From assembly GCF_905163445.1 (NCBI RefSeq), contig NC_053196.1:16579501-16643500 (forward strand): a stretch of DNA of 64,000 bases, written 5' to 3'. The stretch comes from Pararge aegeria (lineage: Eukaryota > Arthropoda > Insecta > Lepidoptera > Nymphalidae). The translations under genes and the position numbers were made by a program. The notes under the pieces were generated by a model. That model did no database searches, was not told where the DNA came from, and saw nothing but the letters and a program-made list of their open reading frames with translations. Shown in pieces: positions 50,636 to 60,720 of this stretch (the stretch's first letter is position 1; every line of letters begins with the position of its first letter).

Positions 50636-50770
50636 CTACAAAGGGACGCGTGCCTTTCACTTTTTATGTCTGTCTCTCTCGCTCTTAGGCGGGCTAACCA
50701 TGCCCGAGTGGAAGGGACGCGTGCCTCTCACTCGCTCTCATTGTGAGCGCATAACGTGAGCGGAGCGTAA
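50636..50770. repeat. GGGACGCGTGCC direct repeat
   Basis: AAGGGACGCGTGCCTTTCAC at 50641 and AAGGGACGCGTGCCTCTCAC at 50713 frame CT-rich and GC-rich sequence, then GTGAGCGCATAACGTGAGCG. Perhaps the end of one larger element starting near 50335. Confidence 0.6.
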
Positions 50771-51805
50771 CGCAGTTTCTTGAAGTGTCACCCGGCAAAC
50801 CAATTTATAAGACTTTGTCACGTCAAAAACATAAGAAAAGAAGCCAAAACAAGGCTAAGGTTTAGACACATATTTAAACCCACTAAAAAGCGTGGAAATG
50901 ATGCGTAATAAACTTGTTCTATTAGCGGAACCTAAATTAGTGGTAATTTTATATTTTGTTATTTGCTCCCATAGGGGTGATATAGAGACTTTGTGACCAC
51001 TTTTAAATAAATAAGATTAAAAAAATTATTTTCCTGCTACTATAGTATAAAAGGGAACCGTTTACAAAGTAGGTATATCTAAACTTAGTAATTTTACATT
51101 TTACTTGTCACCGACTTAGAAAACGCTGCAAAAAATATTTATTTGTTGCTTTTCAGTTGTATTAGTAGTTTTTTTTGTATAATTTTTTTAAACCACCACA
51201 CCTGTGGTCTCGAATAAATGAATTTTTAAATGGTACACCTAATCCAGGGGAGCGTGGGGCGAAAGTGGTCACAGTCGCACACCTCTGTTATTACTTGGAG
51301 GGCCCTCTTGCGCGGAGTTTGCGGGGGATAGTCGAGGAGCTGTAATTATCTTCTTCACTGCGAACAGTTCAAGTGACGTTATCGTTCTGAGCACTTTGAC
51401 AGTTGTTGTGACGTGGCTCGGGTGTGCAGCGGGAATGGGGTTTGTGTCTGATCTTGTAACGTTTTAAAAATAAACGAGAAATAAAGATGGAGATTCTTAC
51501 ATAGTAATTGTAAGCTAAATTTTATTTTTTACAGTTACTAAAGAGATTCGCTTGGATTTAGGGGTTGTATGGTTGTTTGCTCCTCTCCTAAAAATAAGAA
51601 ACGATGCAGATTTTGATGCTGTCTTTGAATTTTACTAATAACTATTCCGATTAGGAATTACGTGAACAAAGTTTTTGTAGTCTACTAAAATTCCCATTAT
51701 CTTACCAAAGAAGTGTTTTAGGGCTTGTTACGGGGCCATCATGTTTTCAGTTTAACATATGTTTGTTTATTTAGTTTATTTTATATTTCTTAATCCACTT
51801 CAAGT
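50771..51805. other. Unassigned stretch with GC-rich block
   Basis: Positions 51245-51480 are GC-rich (GGGAGCGTGGGGCG, GAGGGCCCTCTTGCGCGG, TGACGTGGCTCGGGTGTGC) and pass into AAAATAAACGAGAAATAAAG. No open frame longer than about 50 codons or clear splice pair was seen, so no gene is called. Confidence 0.35.
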
Positions 51806-51875
51806 GAGCTCTTGACTGCCGTATATTAAACCCATACCCCTAATGGGTTACTACGCGATATCGTACCGGAACGGT
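51806..51875 (-). mobile_element. SINE-3 fragment
   Basis: GAGCTCTTGACTGCCGTATA, CCATACCCCTAATGGGTTAC and TACGCGATATCGTACCGGAA reversed; cut off by the SINE-1 piece. Confidence 0.7.
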
Positions 51876-51879
51876 AAAT

Positions 51880-51953
51880 ATAAATATACTATATGTGGCC
51901 ATCTAGCCCCAAAGTAAGCGTTGTTTGTGTTATGGGTACTAAGATGACTGATA
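51880..51953 (-). mobile_element. SINE-1 3' tip with deletion
   Basis: TAAATATACTATATGTGGCC joins the tail directly to CATCTAGCCCCAAAGTAAGC; truncated after AAGATGACTGAT. Confidence 0.8.
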
Positions 51954-52252
51954 AGAAGAAAGCCGGGAAGTAATTGTAGATTTCTGCGGTGTGTATTAAA
52001 AACGAGTTAACAAAGCGCTTTGTACATGTCCAAAGGATATTTACAAAAAGTGTTACAGGAAGTTTCTGAATCTAAGTAGACAACAAATTAAACTAGCCAC
52101 GGTTGGATGCTGCCATCAAATAACGCCTAAACCATCATTATATTATCCGTTATTGTATCGAAAAACGAGTTGTAATTTACTCAGCTAGGAACTTCAAATT
52201 CAGAATGCAAAATATAATAATTAGAATAATAAATTTTTGGGTTAGCAACCTA
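51954..52252. other. Unassigned stretch
   Basis: No gene or known repeat seen. Confidence 0.4.
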
Positions 52253-52317
52253 CCCCAGTGGCTAGCCAAATTTTGTGTCAAATAAGACACAAAATTGGCC
52301 TGCAGGTGAGACTGGGG
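52253..52317. repeat. Strong hairpin
   Basis: GCCAAATTTTGTGTC (52265-52279) and GACACAAAATTGGC (52286-52299) pair around a 6-nt loop with one bulged A; outside them CCCCAGT (52253) and ACTGGGG (52311) can also pair across small internal loops. No transcript evidence; see findings. Confidence 0.7.
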
Positions 52318-52559
52318 CAAAATGGAACAGTGTCGTAAAGTTACTGTATAAATCAGTGTCGTTTGTCAGCCTGGCTCCTAGACTACCTGGTCAACCACGT
52401 GGCAGCAATTACTCATCAGTGCGCCACAACAAGGCCCCTGAGTGTCGCTGACCGCGCTGGGAATTATTGCCCCATTACAAGATACTACCGTCTCACACGT
52501 AATAGTAGATGAATAGGAAATTATAAAAATAGTTTCGACCACCTTATTACATAAGATTT
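52318..52559. other. Unassigned stretch
   Basis: GC somewhat raised; the overlapping minus frame of 73 codons has no support. Confidence 0.35.
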
Positions 52560-52664
52560 TTCTCTGATGTAGTCTGGTCCGACGAGGACGTGCCGCCAAG
52601 CTATTTAGTTTTCCGGTATGATGCCGCGTTAAAACTAATTAGGTGTATGTATAACTGAAGTCGT
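52560..52664 (+). mobile_element. SINE-3 body fragment
   Basis: TCTCTGATGTAGTCTGGTCC, GAGGACGTGCCGCCAAGC, TTTTCCGGTATGATGCCGCG and AACTAATTAGGTGTATG. Confidence 0.75.
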
Positions 52665-53245
52665 TGCGGGTACGGGTAGTCCACAGAATTAGGAACAGAA
52701 CCCTCTTTCAGCCAATATTGCATGCAGTGCATTGTGGCCAAAAACAGTGAATGCTTTTCACTGTTTTCGCGCACGTCTCACTTCACACCTGCGGAATGTA
52801 GCTAGTGATAAATGACTAAGACACCGGAAGATATTTTTGCATCGTTCGAGTCCATATAGGACTGGAGAGTATCAATAATGCAGTCGTATTTATAACAAAA
52901 TACCCTCCAATTCAATGTCATGAACATTGGTTTTTAATCAAATTTGTAAAAATCTTAATCAATTTAATAAAATACCTGGCAAATATGAATTTATAGTTAT
53001 CTAAATTTAAATAATTTACCCACGTTATAAATTTACTGTAACACTAGTTCTAAAATTTTGCCCATTATATGGGCGTTAACATTAGAGTTAAAATAATTAC
53101 TGTCAGCTGCTAAATGGAATGAAGAGCCTAACCGCATGTTCGACAATAACTACTAAAGTGGAGTGGTTTATAATGGGCAATATTAGTCGTGTACGCGGTT
53201 CCTGTATATTCTTAATTCTGTGGGGTAATCCATATCTCCAAAAGC
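52665..53245. other. Unassigned stretch
   Basis: AGTGAATGCTTTTCACT near 52747 is a short inverted repeat; nothing else recognised. Confidence 0.4.
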
Positions 53246-53315
53246 TTAGCACGCTACCATTTTATCTCAGACTGCATTATCATTCAGTGCTAAGTGGCAT
53301 TGTAGTCAAGGACTA
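53246..53315 (+). mobile_element. SINE-3 distal fragment
   Basis: GCTACCATTTTATCTCAGAC, TGCATTATCATTCAGTGCTA and GGCATTGTAGTCAAGGACTA are the far end of SINE-3. Confidence 0.6.
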
Positions 53316-53945
53316 TTTTTATACAAAAAAAAACATTGAATGAGAGCAAATGCAACCCTACCGTGAACTGCCGAAGCGTAAAACTATCTGTTTTAAAAAG
53401 TCGAATTAATCGAGTCATCATAATCAATGGCCAATTGGAAAATTGCTTCCCATCTTAATCAAGATGGAAAGCTTCAAATCATAGAAAATGAAATGAAAAG
53501 GAAGGGAATAAATACATCTGCTAGGCTTAAGCGAGACTAAATGGAAGAAGTCTGGCCATTTTGTATCCGATCTGAAAATCAAATTCGTGCCGCTTTTGAA
53601 ATTCGTACCCGATAGAGACAGTTTACAAACGCGAACTTAAGATCTCACTAGGACCACGATCTTCAGTGATGAAGGAACGACCAGAGAGAGAGAGTGTCCG
53701 CTAACTCACATTAGGACAGCTGAGTGGGTATAATACACTCTAAAACACTCTCTACTATAAGAGAGTTGACCTATGTCCAGCGCTGGGCATACGCTTATGG
53801 ATGTCTACTACATATAGACCTCACTCGAGAGCTAATACGAGTACAAACATATTTATTTTACCTTTCTAGCCGATTATGAAGACAATTTCATAAATCCTCG
53901 TTATAATCTCCAAGATGTCAATATTTTGTGCAAACTGTGCGCTAA
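53316..53945. other. Unassigned stretch
   Basis: TTGACCTATGTCCAGCGCTG and GGCATACGCTTATGG near 53767 resemble a LINE 3' UTR motif (CCTATGTCCAGCAGTGG-like), so part may be old LINE sequence. An AGAGAGAGAGAG run is at 53685. Confidence 0.4.
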
Positions 53946-53952
53946 ACCCAAA

Positions 53953-54680
53953 GTGACGTTCACGTCACTCAGCGTGCCAACACAATTTGTTCGTAAATCA
54001 GCAAGTTTCATCGATGAAAACCTCTACTAAAAAAGCAATATCCACACAATCTGTGCCTCATTACTCATCCTCTAACACTGTTACTGACAAATGTACTCTG
54101 GGCACAATGTGACGCTAAGTCACACCATGTGACAATGTAATCAACAAATGTTACTTAGTCTTCAATTTCTTTCTGTAATAACAACTAAATCAACTAATCC
54201 AACTTTTATATTTCTGTCTTTGCTTCAGTGCTATGTATAGGATCTACCTATGTATATTGCTTTATTTTTATACCTTAGCTAAGACCTAACATATGAAAAC
54301 CATTTATCAGTATCTTTAAGGAACTAAGACCTATGTGAATGCACCGAATTTGAAATTAATTATCGTCAAAGCATCTCATACAGCTGCTGCCATCAGTGAA
54401 ATATGAAGTTTTTTGAAATTTTGATGCACTGTAAAGTGGCTTGTTTTACTAAAAAGTACTATTTGTTACTAATAATATAAAATCATACATTGGTTCCAGC
54501 TTAATAAAACACGCGACCCTTTTCGGTACTTCAGGTCCACGACGTCAACGACTTACCCCTTTCCCTTAAACAGTCACGCATCACAATCTCCAAGACAGCA
54601 ATTGACGAATGTGCGCAGGCCTGACGTGACGCCGCGTCACACGGCGTGACATCACAATCAACAACTCGTCACGGCTGGTG
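53953..54680. repeat. Three diverged GTGACG modules
   Basis: GTGACG-N4/5-GTCAC-N5-GTG-(A/C)-CA followed by (C)ACAA or AATCAACA and a GT-rich end appears at 53953, 54109 and 54626. The TGACG halves face each other as in CREB/ATF sites with widened spacing. Module 3 is richest in CpG. It may be an old tandem array, a regulatory cluster, or an unknown repeat. Confidence 0.5.
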
Positions 54681-54720
54681 CGCTCGTGCGTCACACTCGC
54701 GAATAAAAACTTTTTTTAAT

Positions 54721-55690
54721 AACATTTCCACTCGCAACAAGAATTCAAATTGAAATGTCATCGCGTAGCGCGAGAGACGCGCGATATAGCGTAAAGGCGA
54801 GGAGCGAGTAAACAGTTTTGCTGAACTCTAGTAATGGTTATTTTAAATAGTTAATAACTAGTTGTGTTTAGATCTATCTACTAGTTATAGAATATCATTT
54901 AAAAATGAATTGCTGTTCGTTAGTCTCCCTAAAACTCAGAAACTGCCTGACTAATTAGATTTTTTTTTGTAGTTAGTTGCCATCGAATTTAAAATGTAAT
55001 TTTTAGCGGCAGAGGTTTATCCAGTAGTGTAACGTGCATATTACGCACGCAAAGCTGGCGGTTCTAGGCCACCGTGCCAGCGGAACACTCGTTCTGACAC
55101 TCTTTCGCAGGTCCTCGAAAATACAAGGGAACTGTGATGTTGAATTATCCCCGCATGCCTATGCGGAGATAATTAATTGTAAAAACTAGCTCGTGGAGCT
55201 CATTTCACAACTATTGACCTTTGACCATGTTACGATGATAACATGTTAAATCGATGCCTCAGATTAGGAAACTAGGCTATAACCTAAATATCACTTGCAC
55301 ACAATATGTCTGCAAATTGCACAAAAATATTGATCAAATCGTTCTTCGGCTCATAATCTATGGCGTCAGAGATCCGCAACGTGGCATATTGTAGAGGGCT
55401 ATGTTTTACGAACCCATCCATTAGCCTGAGTCATTCAAAAATAGTCTTTATATCCTGACTATAAGGTGGTTTCCGAGTGTAGGTTTATTATTGCATTTCT
55501 ATATTCCTATTAGTGCAGCGGCTCGTGCAGCGAATAATCGCCTTTTAATGAAAAGATTAGTGCTCTCCGAGCTATTGTCGTAGGAATCAATGGCCCCGGC
55601 GCCGGGCAGTTCGGGAATTTTTCAATTTAACTCCTCCGGTGCGACACCGCGTAATTTAGTTTAAATTTTTGCATGCTTAGCTTTAAATTC
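54721..55690. other. Unassigned stretch
   Basis: A repeat F scrap (GAATTGCTGTTCGTTAGTCT, CCTAAAACTCAG) lies at 54906-54935, the reverse of one at 63066-63147. ATCGCGTAGCGCGAGAGACG near 54759 is CpG-rich. No exon seen. Confidence 0.4.
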
Positions 55691-55934
55691 GACGGCTCAG
55701 TGGCGCAGTTGGCGGCGACCCTGCTTTCTGAGTCCACGCCGTGAGTTCGATTCCCACAACTGGAAAATGTTTGTGTTTTCAGTGTCTGGTCGTTTATATA
55801 TATATTATCAGTATTTATGTTTCTCATTTCTAAAATATTCATCAGTCATCTTAGTACCTATAACACAAGATACGCTTACTTTGGGGCTAGATGGCTATGT
55901 GTGTATTGTCGCTGTTTATTTTATTTATATATTT
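55691..55934 (+). mobile_element. SINE-1, essentially full length
   Basis: GACGGCTCAGTGGCGCAGTT, CTGCTTTCTGAGTCCACGCC, GTGAGTTCGATTCCCACAAC, then the body to TGTGTATTGTCGCTGTTTAT. About 20 bp after AAAATGTTTGTG are missing. Confidence 0.92.
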
Positions 55935-55936
55935 GT

Positions 55937-55975
55937 GATAGAAGCAGGCGTTATTTTGCAGAAGTGCAATGTACA
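55937..55975 (-). repeat. DR-6 end fragment
   Basis: GATAGAAGCAGGCGTTATTT and TGCAGAA are the outer end of DR-6, directly behind SINE-1. Confidence 0.55.
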
Positions 55976-56005
55976 ATGAAAGATATGCTTCGTCCATACT
56001 ACATA

Positions 56006-56202
56006 CCAATATTATACTCGTAAATGCGAAAGTATGTTTGATTATCTGTTGTCTTTACTTTACGCCCTAGCTTAGCAACCAACCGACTTGGGCACTTGAC
56101 TTTTTTGGGCATAGAGTTAGTTGAAAGGACGGAGAGTAACATAGGGTTCCAGGAAAAAAAAACGCTTACCACGCTTACAAAAGAATGCGGGCAACAATTA
56201 GT
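56006..56202 (+). repeat. Repeat F copy
   Basis: CCAATATTATACTCGTAAAT, GCGAAAGTATGTTTGATTAT, CTTTACGCCCTAGCTTAGCA, TTAGTTGAAAGGACGGAGAG and GCGGGCAACAATTAGT: start, middle and end are all present. Confidence 0.8.
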
Positions 56203-56349
56203 TTGCTTTAATGCACGCCAACCAGACAAATAAGCAAGTTTTAATTTAAAATTTCTTCTATCGTACAACACACAGATATCAACACATGTTGTAACTTAAT
56301 GTCAGTGCGTCGCTTGGCAATGTTGCAAACAATATTTTGACGGACTCCC

Positions 56350-56615
56350 TATGGTGATCACTGGGGTAGCTACCTGCTAGTGGTGGTCTCGGGTTCCATT
56401 CCCGGCAATCAAATTATAAATTATCTAAATTTATAATTTAATAAAAAACTTAAATAAACGCGGAATAATTAGAAATTGATAATTTCTAAATTTTCTTTAG
56501 TATGTGCCCACATACTACCTCGCACGTACCACCGTACCAACGAAGACGTACTGCCAATTGATCCAGCGTCCCGGTACGATATCGCATTCATCATGATCAT
56601 ATAACCGATTGACGA
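56350..56615 (+). mobile_element. SINE-3 with decayed head
   Basis: GTGGTCTCGGGTTCCATTCC (B box), AATTGATAATTTCTAAATTT, CGAAGACGTACTGCCAATTG and AGCGTCCCGGTACGATATCG, with a roughly 60-bp AT-rich gain (TTATAAATTATCTAAATTTA) after the head. Confidence 0.75.
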
Positions 56616-56895
56616 CGATAAAAAAAATGTGTGCGTGTACTAGTGTACACACGTAAATAGTGAAACTTCTTAAAGACCTTATTTTTCGAAAAATGATCTA
56701 CTGCAACTTTACAGAAACTGGTTAAATAAAGTTAAATTAGATAAAGTTTAACAAAAGGCTTTTATTATCATGGACATGAATACAAATAATACAATTATGT
56801 CATTTTACTTTATTACTACTAAGATTATTACAGCTTTAATTTAATTCTAATATTATTATTATGGCTTATGGTAACTGAAATATGAAATATAAATA
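56616..56895. other. Unassigned stretch
   Basis: GTGTACTAGTGTACAC near 56635 is a 16-bp perfect palindrome. No gene seen. Confidence 0.4.
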
Positions 56896-57125
56896 TAAAT
56901 AAATAAATATACTACGACAATACACACATCGCCATCTAGCCCTAAAGTAAGCTTGTTTTATGCGTACTAAGATGACTGAAGAATATTTTTATAAATAGGT
57001 AATATAAATAAAATACTTATAATATACATATAAACACCCAGACACTGAACATTTTCCCGTTGTGGGAATCGAACCCACGGCCTTGGACTCAGAAAGCAGG
57101 GTCGCTGCCCACTGCGCCAGTCAAA
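56896..57125 (-). mobile_element. SINE-1, near full length
   Basis: AAATAAATAAATATACTACG through AATCGAACCCACGGCCTTGG to CGCTGCCCACTGCGCCAG reversed; the terminal CGGCCGTC is gone and a 25-bp deletion removes CATTCATGTTCATCACAC. Confidence 0.92.
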
Positions 57126-57942
57126 TATTGTTTACATTCCATAAAAACTCCAGCAATTTTAGTGCCGGATCTTGTTGTTAATGTTTGTTGATAAGTCAGG
57201 AGAAAGAACAGAAAAATCTATCGATGAAGTTACAATGTTAACAACATCATTAGTATTATGATATATGCTTACGTCTTCAGCCGTTTAAATTTTGCAATGC
57301 ATTTGAAGTTCGAATAAACTCGAATCAACCGTTGTTGGGACAAGAAAAAGACGGCGCGTAACGAAAAAATGTGACGCGTAACTGAAAAATGTTACACTAA
57401 ATTTTTTTCCAACCCCGATAAAGAAGTTTCACTTCAATAAATTACCCACATTGCAGGTGTAATACTTCCAAGTTTCGAATTTCGTTAAAACTCTCAGAGA
57501 TTTGAATTTTACGTTTAACAAGCTTTTGCCCGCGCTCTTCCTCCGCGTTTATTACAAGCAAACACGCATTTATAATGTTATTAAAGAGTTATGTAATCCA
57601 GAGTAAGTTTTCAATTTTCGCCGATGGCCCAACTCTCATTCCAAATCGGGTATTCTCATTTCACTCCTTTACAGTCTATAACCAGAGCAATAATAAACAA
57701 AAATATAAAAAAGAACAAAAAGAACCTCGGATCCATTGTTGCGAAACGCGACTAATCCAACATTTTAATACACTTAAAACTTCCGCCGTAGCCGGTTATT
57801 CTTCACAATGCCCGCGCAAAGACTTAATCAACTAAGGGGCTACAATTAAAACGTAAACAATACCCCCATTAGGTACTTCATTTCTTTAATGTGCGCCATT
57901 GATACACTTTTGCGATACAAAGACACGTAGATCCTTAGATAT
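57126..57942. other. Unassigned stretch
   Basis: A repeat F scrap (GCCCGCGCTCTTCCTCCGCG, TTTATTACAAG) sits at 57528-57555. A short internal duplication (ACGAAAAAATGTGACGCGTA, ACTGAAAAATGTTAC) lies near 57362. Confidence 0.4.
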
Positions 57943-57973
57943 AACAAGGCTGCTTGGAAGCAGGCCCGCTCTT
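57943..57973 (+). mobile_element. LINE-A piece, left of nested insertions
   Basis: ACAAGGCTGCTTGGAAGCAG corresponds to the VAWKHP codons near the ORF2 end. The element resumes at 58555. Confidence 0.7.
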
Positions 57974-58554
57974 AGCTTTCTGAGTCCAAGGCCGTGGGTT
58001 CAATTCCCACAACTGGAAAAGCTGATGATTAATATGAATGTTTTTCCGTGTCTGGGTTTTCATATGTATATGACATGTGTTTAATGAAAAAATAGAAAGA
58101 AAATATTTTAATTACTAAAATTCAAAATTTTAATTCAAATTCAAAATTCATTTATTTCAAGTAGGCCTAATTAATAAGCACTTTTGAAACGACAAATCAG
58201 TGTGTTTGTAGTGACTCTACCCTTCAAAATACGCCAAACACTACATTATTTTAACGCCATGCACCTGCCATCCAGCGCCTCCGCTAAGTGTACACAACTG
58301 AAAGTTCAACCAGCAGAAACGCCAGGATAACGCTTGTCACGAGTGGCATAACCTAGTAGAAGGTTCCAGCTTAGCATTATGCTACTTTGCTTGTTAAGCC
58401 GCGCTGATTTTCAGCTGAAACCCCAAGCCAGGTAACGACACTTATGTATGTTATTCATTTAAAATATTCATCAGTCATACTCTTAACACAAGGCACGCAT
58501 ACTTTGGGGCTGGATGGCGATGTGTGTATTGTCGTAGTATATTTATTTATTTAT
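57974..58554 (+). mobile_element. SINE-1 inserted in LINE-A and itself split
   Basis: The left piece (CTTTCTGAGTCCAAGGCCGT, GGGTTCAATTCCCACAACTG, to about TATATGAC) and the right piece (GACACTTATGTATGTTATTC to CGTAGTATATTTATTTATTT from 58438) make one 5'-truncated SINE-1. Confidence 0.85.
58086..58437. mobile_element. Insertion inside SINE-1 carrying a LINE-A tail
   Basis: The inserted piece includes a minus-strand LINE-A 3' end at 58118-58223 (AATTCATTTATTTCAAGTAG, GCACTTTTGAAACGACAAAT) followed by about 210 bp of GC-moderate sequence of unknown origin. GAC stands at both junctions. Confidence 0.7.
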
Positions 58555-58685
58555 GTTTAATCTCTCACAGGATAGAAAAATCTAAAGATTGTGAAACTAA
58601 AATGATGTTGAGAGCAATCTGCTGAGTTTCTTGCCGGCTCTCCTCGGTAGAATCTGCCTTCCGAACCGGTGGTAGAGTTACACCA
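58555..58685 (+). mobile_element. LINE-A 3' UTR, right of nested insertions
   Basis: TCTCTCACAGGATAG (end of ORF2), GCTGAGTTTCTTGCCGGCTC and AGAATCTGCCTTCCGAACCG; the tail after GGTGGTAGAGTT is lost. Confidence 0.85.
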
Positions 58686-58872
58686 CCACTTAAAAGTGAT
58701 AAATATAACTAAGTTATTTATATAATTTTTCTTTGTATCACAATTTTTACAAAATATCTCTGTGCGTTATTTAATTCGGTTCATACGAAAAATCTGGGGA
58801 ACCAACGAGGGGGCAAGCGTCATCAAATGTCGTTTTGTTATTTTTTCTATAAATATATATTTTTTATATTAA

Positions 58873-59012
58873 TAGCGGGCAAACGAACAAGTAGGTCACC
58901 TGATGTTAAGTGATCACCGCCGCCCTTAAACATCTGCAGCACCAGAGGAGCCACCGATGGTTGCCGGCTTTTAAGGAATTTGTTTATCCGCCCCTTGAAC
59001 AACCCTAGATTG
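58873..59012. repeat. Repeat K
   Basis: GCGGGCAAACGAACAAGTAG, GTCACCTGATGTTAAGTGAT, CACCGCCGCCC, CAGCACCAGAGGAGCC and ATCCGCCCCTTGAAC are hallmarks of a common lepidopteran dispersed repeat that I know from memory; only one copy here. Confidence 0.6.
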
Positions 59013-59504
59013 TATTATATATTTATTAATATAGCAATCGCACCTCGTGAAGAATATATTAACAGAGCAAGTATTTATCTTGATTTTTGTATATCAACAG
59101 TGCACGCAATTCAAAGCCAAAGAACCGTGAGTAGAAACAAAGGGAAAGAAAATCATTGACGGCCCCCCTCGGAGTGACAATGTCCGATTTTCTTAATTAA
59201 AAATATCTCACTATTGGACAATAGGAAATGGGGAGTGAATCCATTTGTATTTGACGATTTGATCCATTGTTTTATTTTCAGCCATCTTTCGTTGGTAAGA
59301 AAGGTTTTCTTATAATCTTTTGCGGATTTTTAATAGGTATTTTCTTTTAAAATATTTTTTACCGTTAAATTGTTTAAAAATCAACTAAAGTCGCTTTACT
59401 ATAGAAATATAAAAAAAAATGTTGCATACTAGGAGAGTGGTTTATTAGGTACAATATGCTACTATGTTTTGTTTATTAATATTTGTATATTAATAAAAAA
59501 AAAA
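59013..59504. other. Unassigned stretch with splice-like pair
   Basis: TTTTATTTTCAG at 59270-59281 and TTG/GTAAGA at 59292-59300 enclose only 13 nt. No other signal seen. Confidence 0.4.
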
Positions 59505-59692
59505 TTCTATAAAGAACTACGTTATCGATCAAAAAGGTTGGGTGGGAATCTTTAACCTTCTAACAAATGAAATGACAATGTGAGATAGTGGTAACAAAAA
59601 ACACCCGGCTACGTGTGTGTGTGGGCTTGTTCTTAGACCAGGACGCGTTCGGAACCCTCGTAGCTTTAGTTTTAAGTTTACGAATATGGTCA
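59505..59692 (+). mobile_element. SRE-5 5' part
   Basis: AAAGAACTACGTTATCGATC, GAGATAGTGGTAAC, CTTGTTCTTAGACCAGGACG and AGCTTTAGTTTTAAGTTTAC, ending at CGAATATGGTC; the 3' tail is absent, unusual for a target-primed retroposon and so probably deleted later. Confidence 0.85.
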
Positions 59693-60720
59693 ATCTGTAT
59701 AAAGCATGCTTTCTGGATAAATATTTCTACAGTAACATTTACTCTCTTTATCGTGAACAGCTTCAGAAACATATTGAGTATTATTATTTGTTACTTGTAA
59801 TTTTAAAAATTGGGTATTTATTATTTATGCACTCCATGTTAAAGTTATTAACTATGGATTATTAAAACTTATATATAGCAGATATTTTATTAAATTGATT
59901 AGCATTTTACCAAAGTAATAAATTGATTATAGTTTTTTTGAATACTTTACAAGGGTCAATTAAAATTATGAAATTATATTTGTGGGTATGTGGATATAAA
60001 TACGGGTGCACTTTTCAAGGCTGCAGGCGGTGCAAAGATACATCCCGATGTCTTAGATATCATAGCTCATATTATCAATTCTAGTGTGTTAAATCAATAA
60101 CTAGATAACTAGACTGCGTTATAAGAGACTAGGCTTTTACATGTGCCACATTTCACTTTATGCAATAACACAAACTGGATGTCGTAATCTAAATAATAAT
60201 ATAACTCTGGCTGTTAGTGTATTTTAATTAAAAGTATGTCTACCCACAGTTTATTATAGTCACGAAGCCGCGTTAGGGTCGTTTAGTTTTATCTACAACC
60301 TCCTGCGAAAGTAATATCGTGTAATATTTCCATGTTTGTTCACGGGAAACATGAATAGAAAATTGTTTCATGTTAAACCATTGTTTAATGGTTTTAATTT
60401 TGCTCACTTATTCTTGCGTGATTAAACTGAATGCAGCTTTTAATTCTCTCATTTATTTCGTCTAAGCGGTAAATACGGCTTTATAATAATAAACACGTCA
60501 AGGTTAAGGTCTGCTTCTTTTTATAAAGGGCGTTCACGAAGTTCTGATGTGATGATCTAAAGAAGGACGCTGGAACCGATTGTATGAGTGTACGTGTATA
60601 AAATCAGAAAGGTACTATATACTATACTATTTCTAGAGTTTCTTTGTTTATACCATTAACAATGATTCAATAAAACCTTTTATAAAAACCATAATTAACG
60701 GAAATAACAACATCCCTTTC
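59693..60720. other. Unassigned stretch
   Basis: No gene, RNA or known repeat recognised in about 1 kb. Confidence 0.4.
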
